64,000 nucleotides of DNA, from assembly GCF_030690045.1 (NCBI RefSeq), contig NZ_JAUYHK010000011.1:434001-498000 (forward strand), written 5' to 3'. The first letter of the stretch is position 1, and each line of letters opens with the position of its first letter. This DNA comes from Thalassospira sp. GTDB lineage: Bacteria > Pseudomonadota > Alphaproteobacteria > Rhodospirillales > Thalassospiraceae. Shown here piece after piece: positions 9,491-17,891 of this stretch. The notes below the pieces were generated by a model that was not told the DNA's origin, did not search any database, and saw nothing but the letters and a program-made list of their open reading frames with translations. Made by a program: the position numbers and the translations under genes.

Positions 9491-10882
9491 TCAAATTTTG
9501 GTCCGCAGGTGAAAACTTTTGGGCCGGGTCAGGACTTCATACGCCATTTTCGACAAGGTACAGCCGCGACCGGAATTTTTAACCCCGACCCATGCCAGCG
9601 CCGGGTCAAGGTAATCCGCCCGGTTCATAAACACTGTGCCGGTTTCCAGACGATCCCCGATCGACAGTGCTGCGTCTTCATCCGCCGTCCAGATCGAGGC
9701 GGTCAGGCCAAATTCGCTGTCATTCATCAGGGCAATGGCTTCTTCGTCGGTTTTCACCTTCATAATGCCAACCACCGGGCCAAAGCTTTCCTCGCTCATT
9801 ACCCGCATCGAATGATCAACATTGATCAGGATTTGCGGTGCCAGATACGGCGTGCCTTCGGCATTGGCGGCAAATTTCGCCGGATCGATCAGGGCCTTGG
9901 CCCCGGCCCGGATCGCCTCATTGACCTGCCCGCGCACAAAATCAGCCGACGATGTGCGGACCATCGGCCCCAGATTGGTATTGGGATCAATCGGGCTGCC
10001 AAGACGGTATTGCGCCACAAGGGCTGCTGATTTTTCAACAAAGGCGTCAAACCGGCTTTCATGAACATAAATGCGTTCAATGCCACAACAGGACTGCCCG
10101 GTATTGAAAAACGCACCATCAATGACGTTTTCCACCGCATGATCAAGATTGACATCAGCCCGGATATAGGCCGGGTCCTTGCCGCCCAGTTCCAGCCCGG
10201 TGGCAATGAATTTGCCCGCCACCGCCCGCTGGACCGCGTGCCCGCCCGGAACCGATCCGGTGAAATTGACAAAATCAACACGGGCATCGCCCATCAGTTT
10301 TTCGGCATCGGCATGGCTCAGATGCAGATACTGAAACACGCCTTCGGGCAGGCCTGCTGCCTCAAACGCCTCGGCAAAACGTTCGGCGCATAACGGCGTC
10401 TGATGCGAATGTTTCAACACCACGGCATTGCCCGCCATCAGGGCCGGAATAACGCCATTGACCGCCGTCAGATACGGGAAATTCCACGGCGCTATAATGG
10501 CAACAACGCCCAGTGCCTCGCGGCGGATAAAGCGGTTGAAACCGGCCTTGTCGCCGGGATTGTAATCCCCCAGCGCCTCGGGCGCGATGTCGATCATATA
10601 GGTGGCGCGTTCGTTAAAACCGCCAACTTCACCCCCTGCCTGCGAAATCGGACGCCCCATCTGCCAACTGATTTCCGCGGCAATTTCATCCTTTTTGGCG
10701 ACAAAGGCCGCAACGGCCTTGCGCAGGATATCCTGACGGGTGGCAATCGGCGTATTGCGCCATGATTTTTGCGCCGCACGAGCACGGTCAAGGGCGCGGT
10801 CAATATCCCCTGCCCCGGCCAAGGGCCGTTCGACATACACAGATCCATCAACAGGCGAGATGGTTCTCAAAACTTCGGACAT
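9491..10882 (-). CDS. NAD(P)-dependent aldehyde dehydrogenase
   Basis: 463 residues. Typical ALDH motifs: PWNFPY, the general-base Glu in LELGGKDPAYI and the nucleophilic Cys in FNTGQSCCGIERIYVHE. The CCGIERIYV context is common among ALDHs acting on amine-derived aldehydes. AGGA precedes the ATG. It lies between the Fe-alcohol dehydrogenase and the glutamine-synthetase-like gene in one operon, so it probably oxidises the aldehyde made by the alcohol dehydrogenase to the acid. The exact substrate is not readable from the sequence. Confidence 0.9.
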   Translation of the reverse strand: MSEVLRTISPVDGSVYVERPLAGAGDIDRALDRARAAQKSWRNTPIATRQDILRKAVAAFVAKKDEIAAEISWQMGRPISQAGGEVGGFNERATYMIDIAPEALGDYNPGDKAGFNRFIRREALGVVAIIAPWNFPYLTAVNGVIPALMAGNAVVLKHSHQTPLCAERFAEAFEAAGLPEGVFQYLHLSHADAEKLMGDARVDFVNFTGSVPGGHAVQRAVAGKFIATGLELGGKDPAYIRADVNLDHAVENVIDGAFFNTGQSCCGIERIYVHESRFDAFVEKSAALVAQYRLGSPIDPNTNLGPMVRTSSADFVRGQVNEAIRAGAKALIDPAKFAANAEGTPYLAPQILINVDHSMRVMSEESFGPVVGIMKVKTDEEAIALMNDSEFGLTASIWTADEDAALSIGDRLETGTVFMNRADYLDPALAWVGVKNSGRGCTLSKMAYEVLTRPKSFHLRTKI

Positions 10883-10958
10883 TCTTCCTCACAGGATGAT
10901 TGGGGTGGTCGTTGCAACGGGTCGTCCGCAATAACCGCGACGATCTGTTGCCGGTGTA

Positions 10959-12326
10959 TCAGATAATTTCAAAATAACGCTGCATTTCCCAGTCGGTGAT
11001 GGCCTTGCGGAATTCGCGTTCTTCCCATTCGCGGGACTGGGCGTAATGTTCGACAAAATCCTCACCAAACAGGTTGTTGGCGGCCTCAGACTGGCGCAAA
11101 CGCCCGGCGGCTTCAAACAGGGTGCGCGGCAATGACAACGCATCAGGGAATGTCTGGTCATAGGCATTGCCAACCACCGGTGCGGTTGGTTCGATCCGGT
11201 TTTCAATGCCCCACAGCCCCGATCCGATGCAGGCCGCAAGCGCGATATAGGGATTGATATCGGCCGCGGCAATCCGGTATTCGACCCGTTGTGATTTCGG
11301 ACTGCCGGGAATAACGCGCAAGGCCGTGGTGCGGTTTTCCACCGCCCATGTCGCCGTTGTCGGCGCCCAGAAACCGGGGATCAACCGGGAATAACTGTTG
11401 ACCGTGCAAGACACCATCGACAGAAATTCCGGCATCAGTTTTTGCTGCCCGCCAACAAACCAGCGCATTTCATCGGACATTTTATGGGGCTTGGTGTCAT
11501 CAAAAAACACCGACCGGCCATCCTTGCCCTGCAAGGACACATGCATATGGCCCGACTGCCCCGGCCAGTCTTTTGACCATTTCGCCATAAAGGTCGCCAT
11601 CCATCCGGCACGCTGCGCCAACACCTTGGTAAAGGTTTTAAACAATGCCGCCTTGTCCGCTGCCCTAAGCGCACTGTCATGCACAAGGGCGGCCTCAAGA
11701 ACACCAGGGCCGGTTTCGGTATGCAGGCCTTCGATGGGAAAATCCATCGCATCGCCCAGTTCCAGCAAATCCTGATAAAATTCTGAATGCACCGAATTGC
11801 GCAACATCGAATAGCCGTAAAAACCCGGCGTGATGTTTTTCAGGTTGCGATAATTTTTCTCGCGCACACTGTGCGGCGTTTCTTCAAACAGGAAAAATTC
11901 AAATTCACAGGCCGCCGACACGCCATACCCCATATCGTCGGCTTTTTTCAGGACCCTGCGCAAATTGGCCCGCGGGCAAACCGCCTCGGCCGTGCCTTCA
12001 AATTCGCCCAGAAACAGGATGGTGTTTTCTTCCATCGGCAATTCGCGGCAGGTTTCCGGCAAAATCCGCGCCATCGCATCGGGATAAGCCGTGTGCCAGC
12101 CGGTGAATTTTGCGCTGTCATATAACTGGTCATTGGAATCCCAGCCCAAAACCACATCGCAAAAGCCAAATCCGCCCTCCAGCGCAGACAGAAACTTGTC
12201 GCGATGAATGTATTTGCCGCGCAAAATGCCATCAACGTCAAAAACCCCGACCTTGACATGTTTGATGTCGCGTTCCTCGATCAGCTTGCGGGCATCCGCA
12301 GCAGTTTTGACCTGTTTCGCCTCCAT
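10959..12326 (-). CDS. Glutamine synthetase-like gamma-glutamyl-amine ligase
   Basis: 455 residues, GlnA/PuuA superfamily. The N-terminal beta-grasp domain is followed by the catalytic barrel with metal-binding CEFEFFLFE, ETGPGVLEAAL, the His of GQSGHMHVSL, and ENRTTALRV near the nucleotide site. It lacks the tyrosine adenylylation context of canonical GlnA-I. It occurs with an alcohol dehydrogenase, an aldehyde dehydrogenase and a GATase hydrolase, the arrangement expected when an amine is protected as its gamma-glutamyl amide before oxidation. A perfect AGGAGG lies seven bases before the ATG. The promoter region upstream holds two palindromes shared with the regulator gene. Alternative: an assimilatory glutamine synthetase, judged less likely. 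Confidence 0.87.
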   Translation of the reverse strand: MEAKQVKTAADARKLIEERDIKHVKVGVFDVDGILRGKYIHRDKFLSALEGGFGFCDVVLGWDSNDQLYDSAKFTGWHTAYPDAMARILPETCRELPMEENTILFLGEFEGTAEAVCPRANLRRVLKKADDMGYGVSAACEFEFFLFEETPHSVREKNYRNLKNITPGFYGYSMLRNSVHSEFYQDLLELGDAMDFPIEGLHTETGPGVLEAALVHDSALRAADKAALFKTFTKVLAQRAGWMATFMAKWSKDWPGQSGHMHVSLQGKDGRSVFFDDTKPHKMSDEMRWFVGGQQKLMPEFLSMVSCTVNSYSRLIPGFWAPTTATWAVENRTTALRVIPGSPKSQRVEYRIAAADINPYIALAACIGSGLWGIENRIEPTAPVVGNAYDQTFPDALSLPRTLFEAAGRLRQSEAANNLFGEDFVEHYAQSREWEEREFRKAITDWEMQRYFEII

Positions 12327-12402
12327 CGGCGACCTCCTGATTTTACGGCTGTTATTTTAAGAATACCGGCAGAATCCGGGCTGCCTGATCGTCACTGGCG
12401 AC

Positions 12403-12420
12403 ATGTAAAATACATTACAT
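12403..12420. promoter_or_regulatory. Palindromic operator 1 (catabolic operon promoter)
   Basis: ATGTAAAATACATTACAT: perfect half-sites ATGTAA / TTACAT separated by six bases. It lies 77-94 bp upstream of the GS-like gene. Three further sites with the form YTGTAW/ATGTAA-N6-TTACAW are described separately. Probably bound by the divergent RpiR-type regulator. Confidence 0.65.
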
Positions 12421-12451
12421 ATTTAACGAAATAACTGCAATCTGATATTCA

Positions 12452-12469
12452 TTGTATAATTCATTACAT
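12452..12469. promoter_or_regulatory. Palindromic operator 2 (catabolic operon promoter)
   Basis: TTGTATAATTCATTACAT: the same half-site layout as operator 1, with one mismatched position. Its start is 49 bp from operator 1, close to five helical turns, so the two sites would lie on one DNA face and could be bridged by a multimer. Confidence 0.6.
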
Positions 12470-12522
12470 TTTTGGCAAAATGCCCGGCCCCTGCCATCTG
12501 CAAGGGGCCGGGCGTGCAGACC

Positions 12523-13572
12523 CTAGTAACGATAAGGCTTTCCGGCCTTTTCCATCACTGCGGCATATTGTTTGAAGATATCGACAACCTTGGCGCAACG
12601 CGGGCTGGTCTGGGCGATTTCATCCCAGAATTTCTGGGCTTCCTGCTCCACCGTTTTCCATTCTTCATCGGGGATGGAGGTCAGTTGCATCTTGGTGCCC
12701 TGTGTGCGCAGTTCGGCTTCGCCGCCCCAATACCAGTGCTGGCGATAATAGTGCGAACTGTCCATGCACAGCTTGAACAGAACCTTGAGATGTTCCGGCA
12801 ATTCGTTCCAGCGTTCTTCGTTGGCAAAGAACGACCCGCACCATGCACCGGAAATATTGTTGGTCAGGAAATAGTTGGTCACATCGGCCCAACCCACCGT
12901 GTAATCCTCGGTAATGCCGGACCACGCGATCCCGTCCAGTTCGCCGGTCTGAACGGCGACTTCGATATCTTCCCACGGCAGGGTGACCGGAATCACGCCA
13001 AAGCGTGACAGGAACTTGCCCGCCGTCGGAAAGGTAAAGACCCGTTTGCCTTTCAGATCAGCAAGGCTGTTGATCGGCTCGACCGTGGCGAAATGGCAGG
13101 GGTCCCACGCCCCGGCACTCAGCCATTTCACCCCTTCAACCTCGCCATAAGCTTCTTCCCAGATTTCATTCAACCCGTATTGTTCAAACAATACCGGCAC
13201 ATCCAGGCTGTAACGGGTGGCGAACGGAAAATACCCGCCAAACACCGAAATATCGACCGGTGCGGCGATGGAATCGTCATCCGACTGCACCGCATCAATC
13301 GTGCCGCGCTGCATGGCGCGGAACAATTCGCCGGTCGGCACCAGCTGATCGGCGTAATAAAGTTCGATTTCCATTTCGCCATTGGCGGCCTTGTTAAAGG
13401 CATCAATCGCCGGTTTGATCACATGTTCGCCCAATGCCGGACCGGCATAGGTTTGCAAACGCCAGGTGATTTTGGCGTTCTGTGCCTTGACATAAGGGGC
13501 GGCAAAGGCCGTGGTGCCCGCAGCCGCGGTTGCCAGCGTGGCCTTTTTAAGAAAGTCGCGTCTTGAATTCAT
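12523..13572 (-). CDS. TRAP transporter periplasmic substrate-binding protein (DctP/TakP type)
   Basis: 349 residues. The N terminus MNSRRDFLKKATLATAAAGTTAFA carries a twin-arginine motif, so it is likely exported folded by Tat, as for TakP-like proteins. The family features are ITWRLQTYAGPALGEH, LYYADQLVPTGELFRAMQRGTIDAV, and ADLKGKRVFTFPTAG in the middle. It binds the ligand for the DctQ/DctM channel encoded upstream. GGGAG eight bases before 13572 fixes this start; a start at 13611 would add 13 residues before the signal. A 151-bp gap separates it from dctM. TakP relatives bind oxo-acids, but the downstream enzymes favour an amine-type ligand here. Confidence 0.9.
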   Translation of the reverse strand: MNSRRDFLKKATLATAAAGTTAFAAPYVKAQNAKITWRLQTYAGPALGEHVIKPAIDAFNKAANGEMEIELYYADQLVPTGELFRAMQRGTIDAVQSDDDSIAAPVDISVFGGYFPFATRYSLDVPVLFEQYGLNEIWEEAYGEVEGVKWLSAGAWDPCHFATVEPINSLADLKGKRVFTFPTAGKFLSRFGVIPVTLPWEDIEVAVQTGELDGIAWSGITEDYTVGWADVTNYFLTNNISGAWCGSFFANEERWNELPEHLKVLFKLCMDSSHYYRQHWYWGGEAELRTQGTKMQLTSIPDEEWKTVEQEAQKFWDEIAQTSPRCAKVVDIFKQYAAVMEKAGKPYRY

Positions 13573-13723
13573 TTTATCGTCTCCCTGATCGGTAATTTGG
13601 ATGGAACACAATTCCGGTAGTCAGCCCTGACCTCTGTGCCCAGGGGTCGCATGTTTTCTGGTCGCGATTTGAGCCTCCCTGATATTATTTGACCAATACG
13701 CCTGATTTTTCAGTTTCTTCTCA

Positions 13724-15049
13724 TTATCGCCCGTAATGCCATTCCGGCAGCCACAGGGCAATTTGCGGAAACGCCATCACCAGAATCAGGGCCAGAACCA
13801 TGACAAGGACAAAGGGCGTCACCGACTGATAGATATCTTTAAGCGAGACTTCGGGTGGTGCCATCGCCCGCATCAAAAACAGATTGTAACCAAAGGGCGG
13901 CGTCATATAGGCAATCTGGCAGGTGATGGTATAAAGCACCCCGTACCACACCAGATCAAAACCCAATGCCCCGACCAGCGGCACATAAAGCGGCGCGACA
14001 ATCACCAGCATGGCGGTATCATCCAGAAACATGCCCATCAGGATGAAGGAAACCTGCATCATGATCAGGATTTGCCACGGCGTCAGTCCCAGCTGATCCA
14101 GAAAAAACCGTTCAATCGCCTTGACCGCGCCCAGCCCGTCAAACACCGCGCCAAAACACAGGGCGGCCAGAATGATCCACATGAACATGCAGGAAATCGA
14201 CAGGGTCTTGCGCAGGGTTTCTTCCATCACCCGCCCGTTCAAACGGCGTTTGAACAAGGCCGCCAATGTTGCCGCTGCCGCCCCGACCGCCGAACTTTCA
14301 ACAAGCGACGTCACGCCCAGCAAAAACAGACCGGTCATCGAAAAAAAGATAAACAGCGGAATCAAACCCGCCCGCAACAACCGGATTTTTTCACCCCATG
14401 TCACCCGCGCCCGTTCTTCCTTTGACAGGGCCGGGCCCATATCGGGCTGCAACCAGCACCGCACGACGATATAAAGAATAAACATCCCCGCCATCATCAG
14501 GCCCGGAATCGCCCCGGCCAGCCACAATTGCCCGACCGGCTGGCGTGCGATCATGCCATACAGCACCAGAACGACACTGGGCGGCACCAGAATGCCCAGC
14601 GAACTGCCCGCCTGTATCACCCCGGTCACCATGATCTTGTCATAGCCGCGCCGCAACAATTCCGGCAGGGCAATACTGGCCCCGATGGCCATCCCGGCAA
14701 CACTCAGCCCGTTCATCGCCGAAATCGCCACCATCAGAACAATGGTGCCAATCGCAAGCCCGCCCCGCACCGGCCCGAACCACACATGGAACATCCGGTA
14801 CAGATCATCGGCAATCCCGGATTCCGACAGCATATACCCCATATAGACAAACAGCGGCAGGGTCAGAAGCGGATACCATTTCATCAGCTTCATCGCGGCA
14901 CTGAACGCCATTTCCGATCCGCCATCCCCCCACAGGGCCAGCGAAAACACCACGGCAACAAACCCGATTGCCCCGAAAACCCGCTTGCCCGTCAGAAGAA
15001 GCATCATCATCGAGGCAAACATCAAAAGCGCAATAAGCTCGTAACTCAT
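13724..15049 (-). CDS. TRAP transporter large permease (DctM)
   Basis: 441 residues of strongly hydrophobic sequence, the usual size of the 12-helix DctM subunit that carries out sodium-driven transport. Recognisable family segments are GVIQAGSSLGILVPPSVVLVLYGM and MFLDDTAMLVIVAPL. The ATG overlaps the stop of the small permease gene by four bases (ATGA, 15046-15049). It is an inner-membrane protein working with DctQ and the twin-arginine binding protein downstream. Confidence 0.93.
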   Translation of the reverse strand: MSYELIALLMFASMMMLLLTGKRVFGAIGFVAVVFSLALWGDGGSEMAFSAAMKLMKWYPLLTLPLFVYMGYMLSESGIADDLYRMFHVWFGPVRGGLAIGTIVLMVAISAMNGLSVAGMAIGASIALPELLRRGYDKIMVTGVIQAGSSLGILVPPSVVLVLYGMIARQPVGQLWLAGAIPGLMMAGMFILYIVVRCWLQPDMGPALSKEERARVTWGEKIRLLRAGLIPLFIFFSMTGLFLLGVTSLVESSAVGAAAATLAALFKRRLNGRVMEETLRKTLSISCMFMWIILAALCFGAVFDGLGAVKAIERFFLDQLGLTPWQILIMMQVSFILMGMFLDDTAMLVIVAPLYVPLVGALGFDLVWYGVLYTITCQIAYMTPPFGYNLFLMRAMAPPEVSLKDIYQSVTPFVLVMVLALILVMAFPQIALWLPEWHYGR

Positions 15050-15558
15050 TCAAGGCTCTCCCCGCAGGCGGTTGCCACATCCTTGAAGAAAATGGCAATC
15101 ACCTGTAACAGCATCATAAAAACCCCGAATGTCATGACGATCTTGATCGGGGCCATCGGCGGGGACCATGCGGAATAACTGGTTTCGTTATATTCCAGGG
15201 CATATTGCGTTGACGAAATGCCGCCATACAGCAGGAACGCCAGATAAAACACCAAAAACAGAACGGTGATTGCATCGACAATCGCCTTGGTTTTTGGTTT
15301 CCATGCGCCATAAATCAGATCCATGCGAACATGCGAGTCAATCTGCATGGAATAGGCACCGCCCAGCAGAAAATAGGCGACCATCAAAAACTGCGCCATT
15401 TCCAGCGTCCACAGGGACGGAAAGAAAAACGTCTTGGTAATGGATGAATATAAAAGCACACCCAGAATCGCAAAGATCAGATACATGGCAAACCGGCCAA
15501 TGATCCGGTTCACCTTCTCGACCCAGCGCACATAAAACTTAATCGCCTCTGGCATCAT
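15046..15558 (-). CDS. TRAP transporter small permease (DctQ)
   Basis: 170 residues, four hydrophobic helices, the normal DctQ architecture. MEYFL-type spacing is replaced here by MAQFLMVAYFLLGGAYSMQIDSHVRMDL, which contains the family's conserved HVRxD motif between helices two and three. The ATG at 15558, followed directly by a second ATG, has GGGAAAG just upstream; a longer reading frame from 15651 lacks a ribosome binding site. First gene of the TRAP operon, with a leader of about 270 bases that holds two short hairpins and two operator palindromes. Confidence 0.87.
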   Translation of the reverse strand: MMPEAIKFYVRWVEKVNRIIGRFAMYLIFAILGVLLYSSITKTFFFPSLWTLEMAQFLMVAYFLLGGAYSMQIDSHVRMDLIYGAWKPKTKAIVDAITVLFLVFYLAFLLYGGISSTQYALEYNETSYSAWSPPMAPIKIVMTFGVFMMLLQVIAIFFKDVATACGESLE

Positions 15559-15760
15559 TCTTTCCCATTCGGAATGGCTCCCGGTTTTGTCCATCCGGTG
15601 CCGTGCCGCCCCCACCCGTCGAACACAGATTTCCGCCAACAGGACCTGCATCCTGCCTTGCGGAACTCATATGGCGATGATGGCTTTCACGCATGTAATG
15701 GCGTCCTCCCTGCATTGTCGTTACGACGGACGTTGTAACAATGCCGCCTCCCCGGCGGTC

Positions 15761-15797
15761 GGCCCTTTGGGCCTTGTGGCAGATGGTCCTTTGGACC
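15761..15797. other. Two tandem short hairpins in the TRAP leader
   Basis: GGCCCTTTGGGCC (15761-15773) and GGTCCTTTGGACC (15785-15797) are two perfect 5-bp hairpins with the same TTT loop, 11 bases apart. They lie in the untranslated region between the regulator and dctQ. On the plus strand the second is followed by TTTTT and might act as a weak terminator. Confidence 0.5.
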
Positions 15798-15833
15798 TTT
15801 TTGATCTTGATCTGGCAAGGCAACCTGATGCCT

Positions 15834-15851
15834 CTGTAATGAACGTTACAT
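15834..15851. promoter_or_regulatory. Palindromic operator 3 (TRAP/regulator intergenic region)
   Basis: CTGTAATGAACGTTACAT: half-sites TGTAA / TTACA with a six-base spacer, matching operators 1, 2 and 4. Confidence 0.6.
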
Positions 15852-15883
15852 GAGACGGCCTTTTCTGACAACATTGTTATTTA

Positions 15884-15901
15884 TTGTAAAATTCGTTACA
15901 A
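15884..15901. promoter_or_regulatory. Palindromic operator 4 (adjacent to the regulator start)
   Basis: TTGTAAAATTCGTTACAA: perfect half-sites TTGTAA / TTACAA with a six-base spacer. It starts exactly 50 bp from operator 3 and ends at the base before the first possible ATG of the RpiR gene, so binding here would block the regulator's own promoter. Confidence 0.65.
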
Positions 15902-16864
15902 ATGGAATATGATATTGACAGGACACAGCAGGCAGAAAATCCCGGCCTGACGATGCAAAACCATGATCTGACAGGATATTTTTTGGATTCTTCGCAAAAC
16001 ACCACGCCCCCGACCGTTGCGGAAATGATCACGCACAAGGCTGAAAACCTGACGGCGTCCGAACGCAAACTCGCACAGGCCTTGCTGGGCAATTATCCGA
16101 TGGCTGGTCTGGAAACGGTTGCAACCTTTGCCGAACGGTGCGGTGTCTCGGCCCCGACCGTGTTGCGCTTTGCCAGCAAACTGGGCTTTGAAAGCTATCC
16201 CGAAATGCAGGCCCGCCTGCGCGAAGAACTCGAAGCCCGCCTGCAATCGCCCCTCACCCGGTCCGCCCTGCCGCGCAACCGGGCGGCAACCGGCCATCCG
16301 ATGGGGGTCTTGCTGCATCATATGGCCGAGGCAACCATATCAAACATCCGCTCGTCGCTGGCCAATATCGCGCCAACCGAACTTGAAGGGGCGATTGACC
16401 TTCTGGCGGATCGCCGCCGGTCGGTTTATGTGCTGGGGGGGCGGTTTTCATCCGCGCTGGCGGTCTATGGCTATGAACATCTGCGCTCGATGCGTGCCGA
16501 TGTCCATCGCGTCGCCGGGCAAAGTTCCAAATGGACCGAAGATTTGCTCGATATCGGCAAACGCGATGTCCTGCTGGTCTTTGATGTGCGCCGCTATCAG
16601 AAAGACGTGATCAATTTTGCCGAAACCGCGTCGGAACAGGGGGCAAAAATCATCCTGTTCACCGATCAGTGGCTCAGCCCGATTGCCCGGTTTGCCCGCC
16701 ATGTTTTCCCGGTGCGCATCGAAACTGGCACCACATGGGACAGTGCCGCGGCCAGCACGGTTTTGCTTGAAACCCTGCTCGAAGGGGTGGGTCGCCGCGA
16801 CCCGGATCATGTCCGCGACCGGATCGAACATCTCGAACGGTTGCGGCGGCGCCCGTTAAACTGA
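15902..16864 (+). CDS. RpiR/MurR family transcriptional regulator with SIS domain
   Basis: 320 residues from 15902. The N-terminal helix-turn-helix (ENLTASERKLAQALL ... VATFAERCGVSAPTVLRFASKLGF) is followed by a SIS sugar-isomerase-type ligand domain (RSVYVLGGRFSSALAVYGYEHL). The family commonly senses phosphosugars, but members also control amine and amino acid catabolism. The gene is divergent from the TRAP operon and shares its promoter region. Neither the ATG at 15902 nor the in-frame ATG at 15953 has a good ribosome binding site; since operator 4 touches 15902, the later start (303 residues) is quite possible. Probable regulator of the TRAP and catabolic operons. Confidence 0.9.
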   Translation: MEYDIDRTQQAENPGLTMQNHDLTGYFLDSSQNTTPPTVAEMITHKAENLTASERKLAQALLGNYPMAGLETVATFAERCGVSAPTVLRFASKLGFESYPEMQARLREELEARLQSPLTRSALPRNRAATGHPMGVLLHHMAEATISNIRSSLANIAPTELEGAIDLLADRRRSVYVLGGRFSSALAVYGYEHLRSMRADVHRVAGQSSKWTEDLLDIGKRDVLLVFDVRRYQKDVINFAETASEQGAKIILFTDQWLSPIARFARHVFPVRIETGTTWDSAAASTVLLETLLEGVGRRDPDHVRDRIEHLERLRRRPLN

Positions 16865-16960
16865 CGCCATCGGGTGATAACCTTCATACAAAAGATTGAA
16901 ACACCGCGCCCGGCACGATAGCTTGGCAGCAGTTATCCCCCACACACCGGAGACCACCCC

Positions 16961-17203
16961 ATGCATCCCTTTTTCATTTTCGTGAAATGCGACCTGGGCA
17001 AGGCCTATGACGTTGCCGCATCCCTTGTCGAAGAGGTCGAGGGTGTGTCCGAAGTCTATTCGATTTCCGGCCCGTTTGAATTGCTGGTGAAGGTTTATAT
17101 CGAGGATGGTCAGGATATTGGCCGCTATGTAAACCAGTATATCCACGCCCTGCCCCATATCAAGGACACGCAGACGATCATCACATTCAATGCGTTTACC
17201 TGA
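16961..17203 (+). CDS. Stand-alone Lrp/AsnC ligand-binding (RAM) domain protein
   Basis: 80 residues consisting only of the alpha/beta RAM domain found at the C terminus of Lrp/AsnC regulators; there is no helix-turn-helix. The pattern FIFVKCDLGKAYDVAASLVEEVEGVSEVYSISGPFELLVKV matches this fold. Such single-domain proteins bind amino acids or modulate full-length Lrp-type regulators by mixed oligomers. GGAG precedes the ATG. It follows the RpiR gene by 96 bp in the same direction; a link to the catabolic locus is possible but unproven. Confidence 0.8.
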   Translation: MHPFFIFVKCDLGKAYDVAASLVEEVEGVSEVYSISGPFELLVKVYIEDGQDIGRYVNQYIHALPHIKDTQTIITFNAFT

Positions 17204-17240
17204 AAACCATCGGAATTCAGACCATAAAGACCGCAGATAA

Positions 17241-17669
17241 TCAGTTGCGCACAACGGCGCGGATAATATCGAGAATGATACCCGTACCCTGTTCAATCAG
17301 AACAACATCGTTGCCCGCAATCAGTCGTTCCGTTCCCGGATGAGGGCGCGGCAGGCGCGCAGCAAGATCGGCAGGTAAATCGCGTTTGGCTATGCCCGGC
17401 GGCAAGGTGCCACCGCGTTCCAGTTTCATGGCGATTCCGGGCGGCAAGCCGTGGTTGTTCTTGCCTTTGTTCCCCTTGTCACCCTTTTTGTCTTGCCGGG
17501 TTTCCTGACCGGTGATGACCTCCAGAACGTCGGCGATGATCTGGCGTTCTTCCTGACTGAAAAACACATTTCCGGTTTGCGCCCATGCACCGGTCGCAGA
17601 TATCGTCATCACTATCGCGGTAAACGCCACCAGAACCGGCTTTAAAAAAAGCGCACGGGATTTTGACAT
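17241..17669 (-). CDS. CigR-like secreted/periplasmic protein
   Basis: 142 residues. A signal peptide (hydrophobic residues 12-30, cleavage after GAWAQ or nearby) is followed by a charged low-complexity linker (DKKGDKGNKGKNN) and the motif LPPGIAMKLERGGTLPPGIAK, which together with the C-terminal GNDVVLIEQGTGIILDII resembles CigR of Salmonella and its relatives. AGGAC seven bases before 17669 supports this start rather than an upstream one. Function in this organism is unknown. It is preceded on the same strand by tRNA-Ser. Confidence 0.65.
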   Translation of the reverse strand: MSKSRALFLKPVLVAFTAIVMTISATGAWAQTGNVFFSQEERQIIADVLEVITGQETRQDKKGDKGNKGKNNHGLPPGIAMKLERGGTLPPGIAKRDLPADLAARLPRPHPGTERLIAGNDVVLIEQGTGIILDIIRAVVRN

Positions 17670-17765
17670 TGCGTGTCCTTTTCGCAAAAAAAAGTGTTAT
17701 ATTTTATAAGACCCCGCAATAAAGGCCAAAATGAGTGATGCTGAAATAATATGCCACAGAACACG

Positions 17766-17792
17766 CAAAAAGGCTCCCGATGAGGGAGCCTT
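17766..17792 (-). terminator. Rho-independent terminator after tRNA-Ser
   Basis: On the minus strand a GGCTCCC / GGGAGCC stem with a short loop is followed by a run of five T. It sits directly downstream of the tRNA. Confidence 0.85.
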
Positions 17793-17798
17793 CTTCAC

Positions 17799-17891
17799 TG
17801 GCGGGCAAGGAGGGATTCGAACCCTCGATGGGGCTTTTGACCCCATACTCCCTTAGCAGGGGAGCGCCTTCAGCCACTCGGCCACTTGCCC
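17799..17891 (-). tRNA. tRNA-Ser (anticodon GCU)
   Basis: On the minus strand a complete class II tRNA can be folded: acceptor GGGCAAG with CTTGCCC, discriminator G, encoded CCA, D-arm GCCGAGTGGC, anticodon stem CTCCC/GGGAG with loop CTGCTAA (anticodon GCT), a long variable arm (TATGGGGTCAAAAGCCCCAT) and T-arm GAGGG-TTCGAAT-CCCTC. The long variable arm and discriminator G are serine identity features. It reads AGC and AGU codons. Confidence 0.97.
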
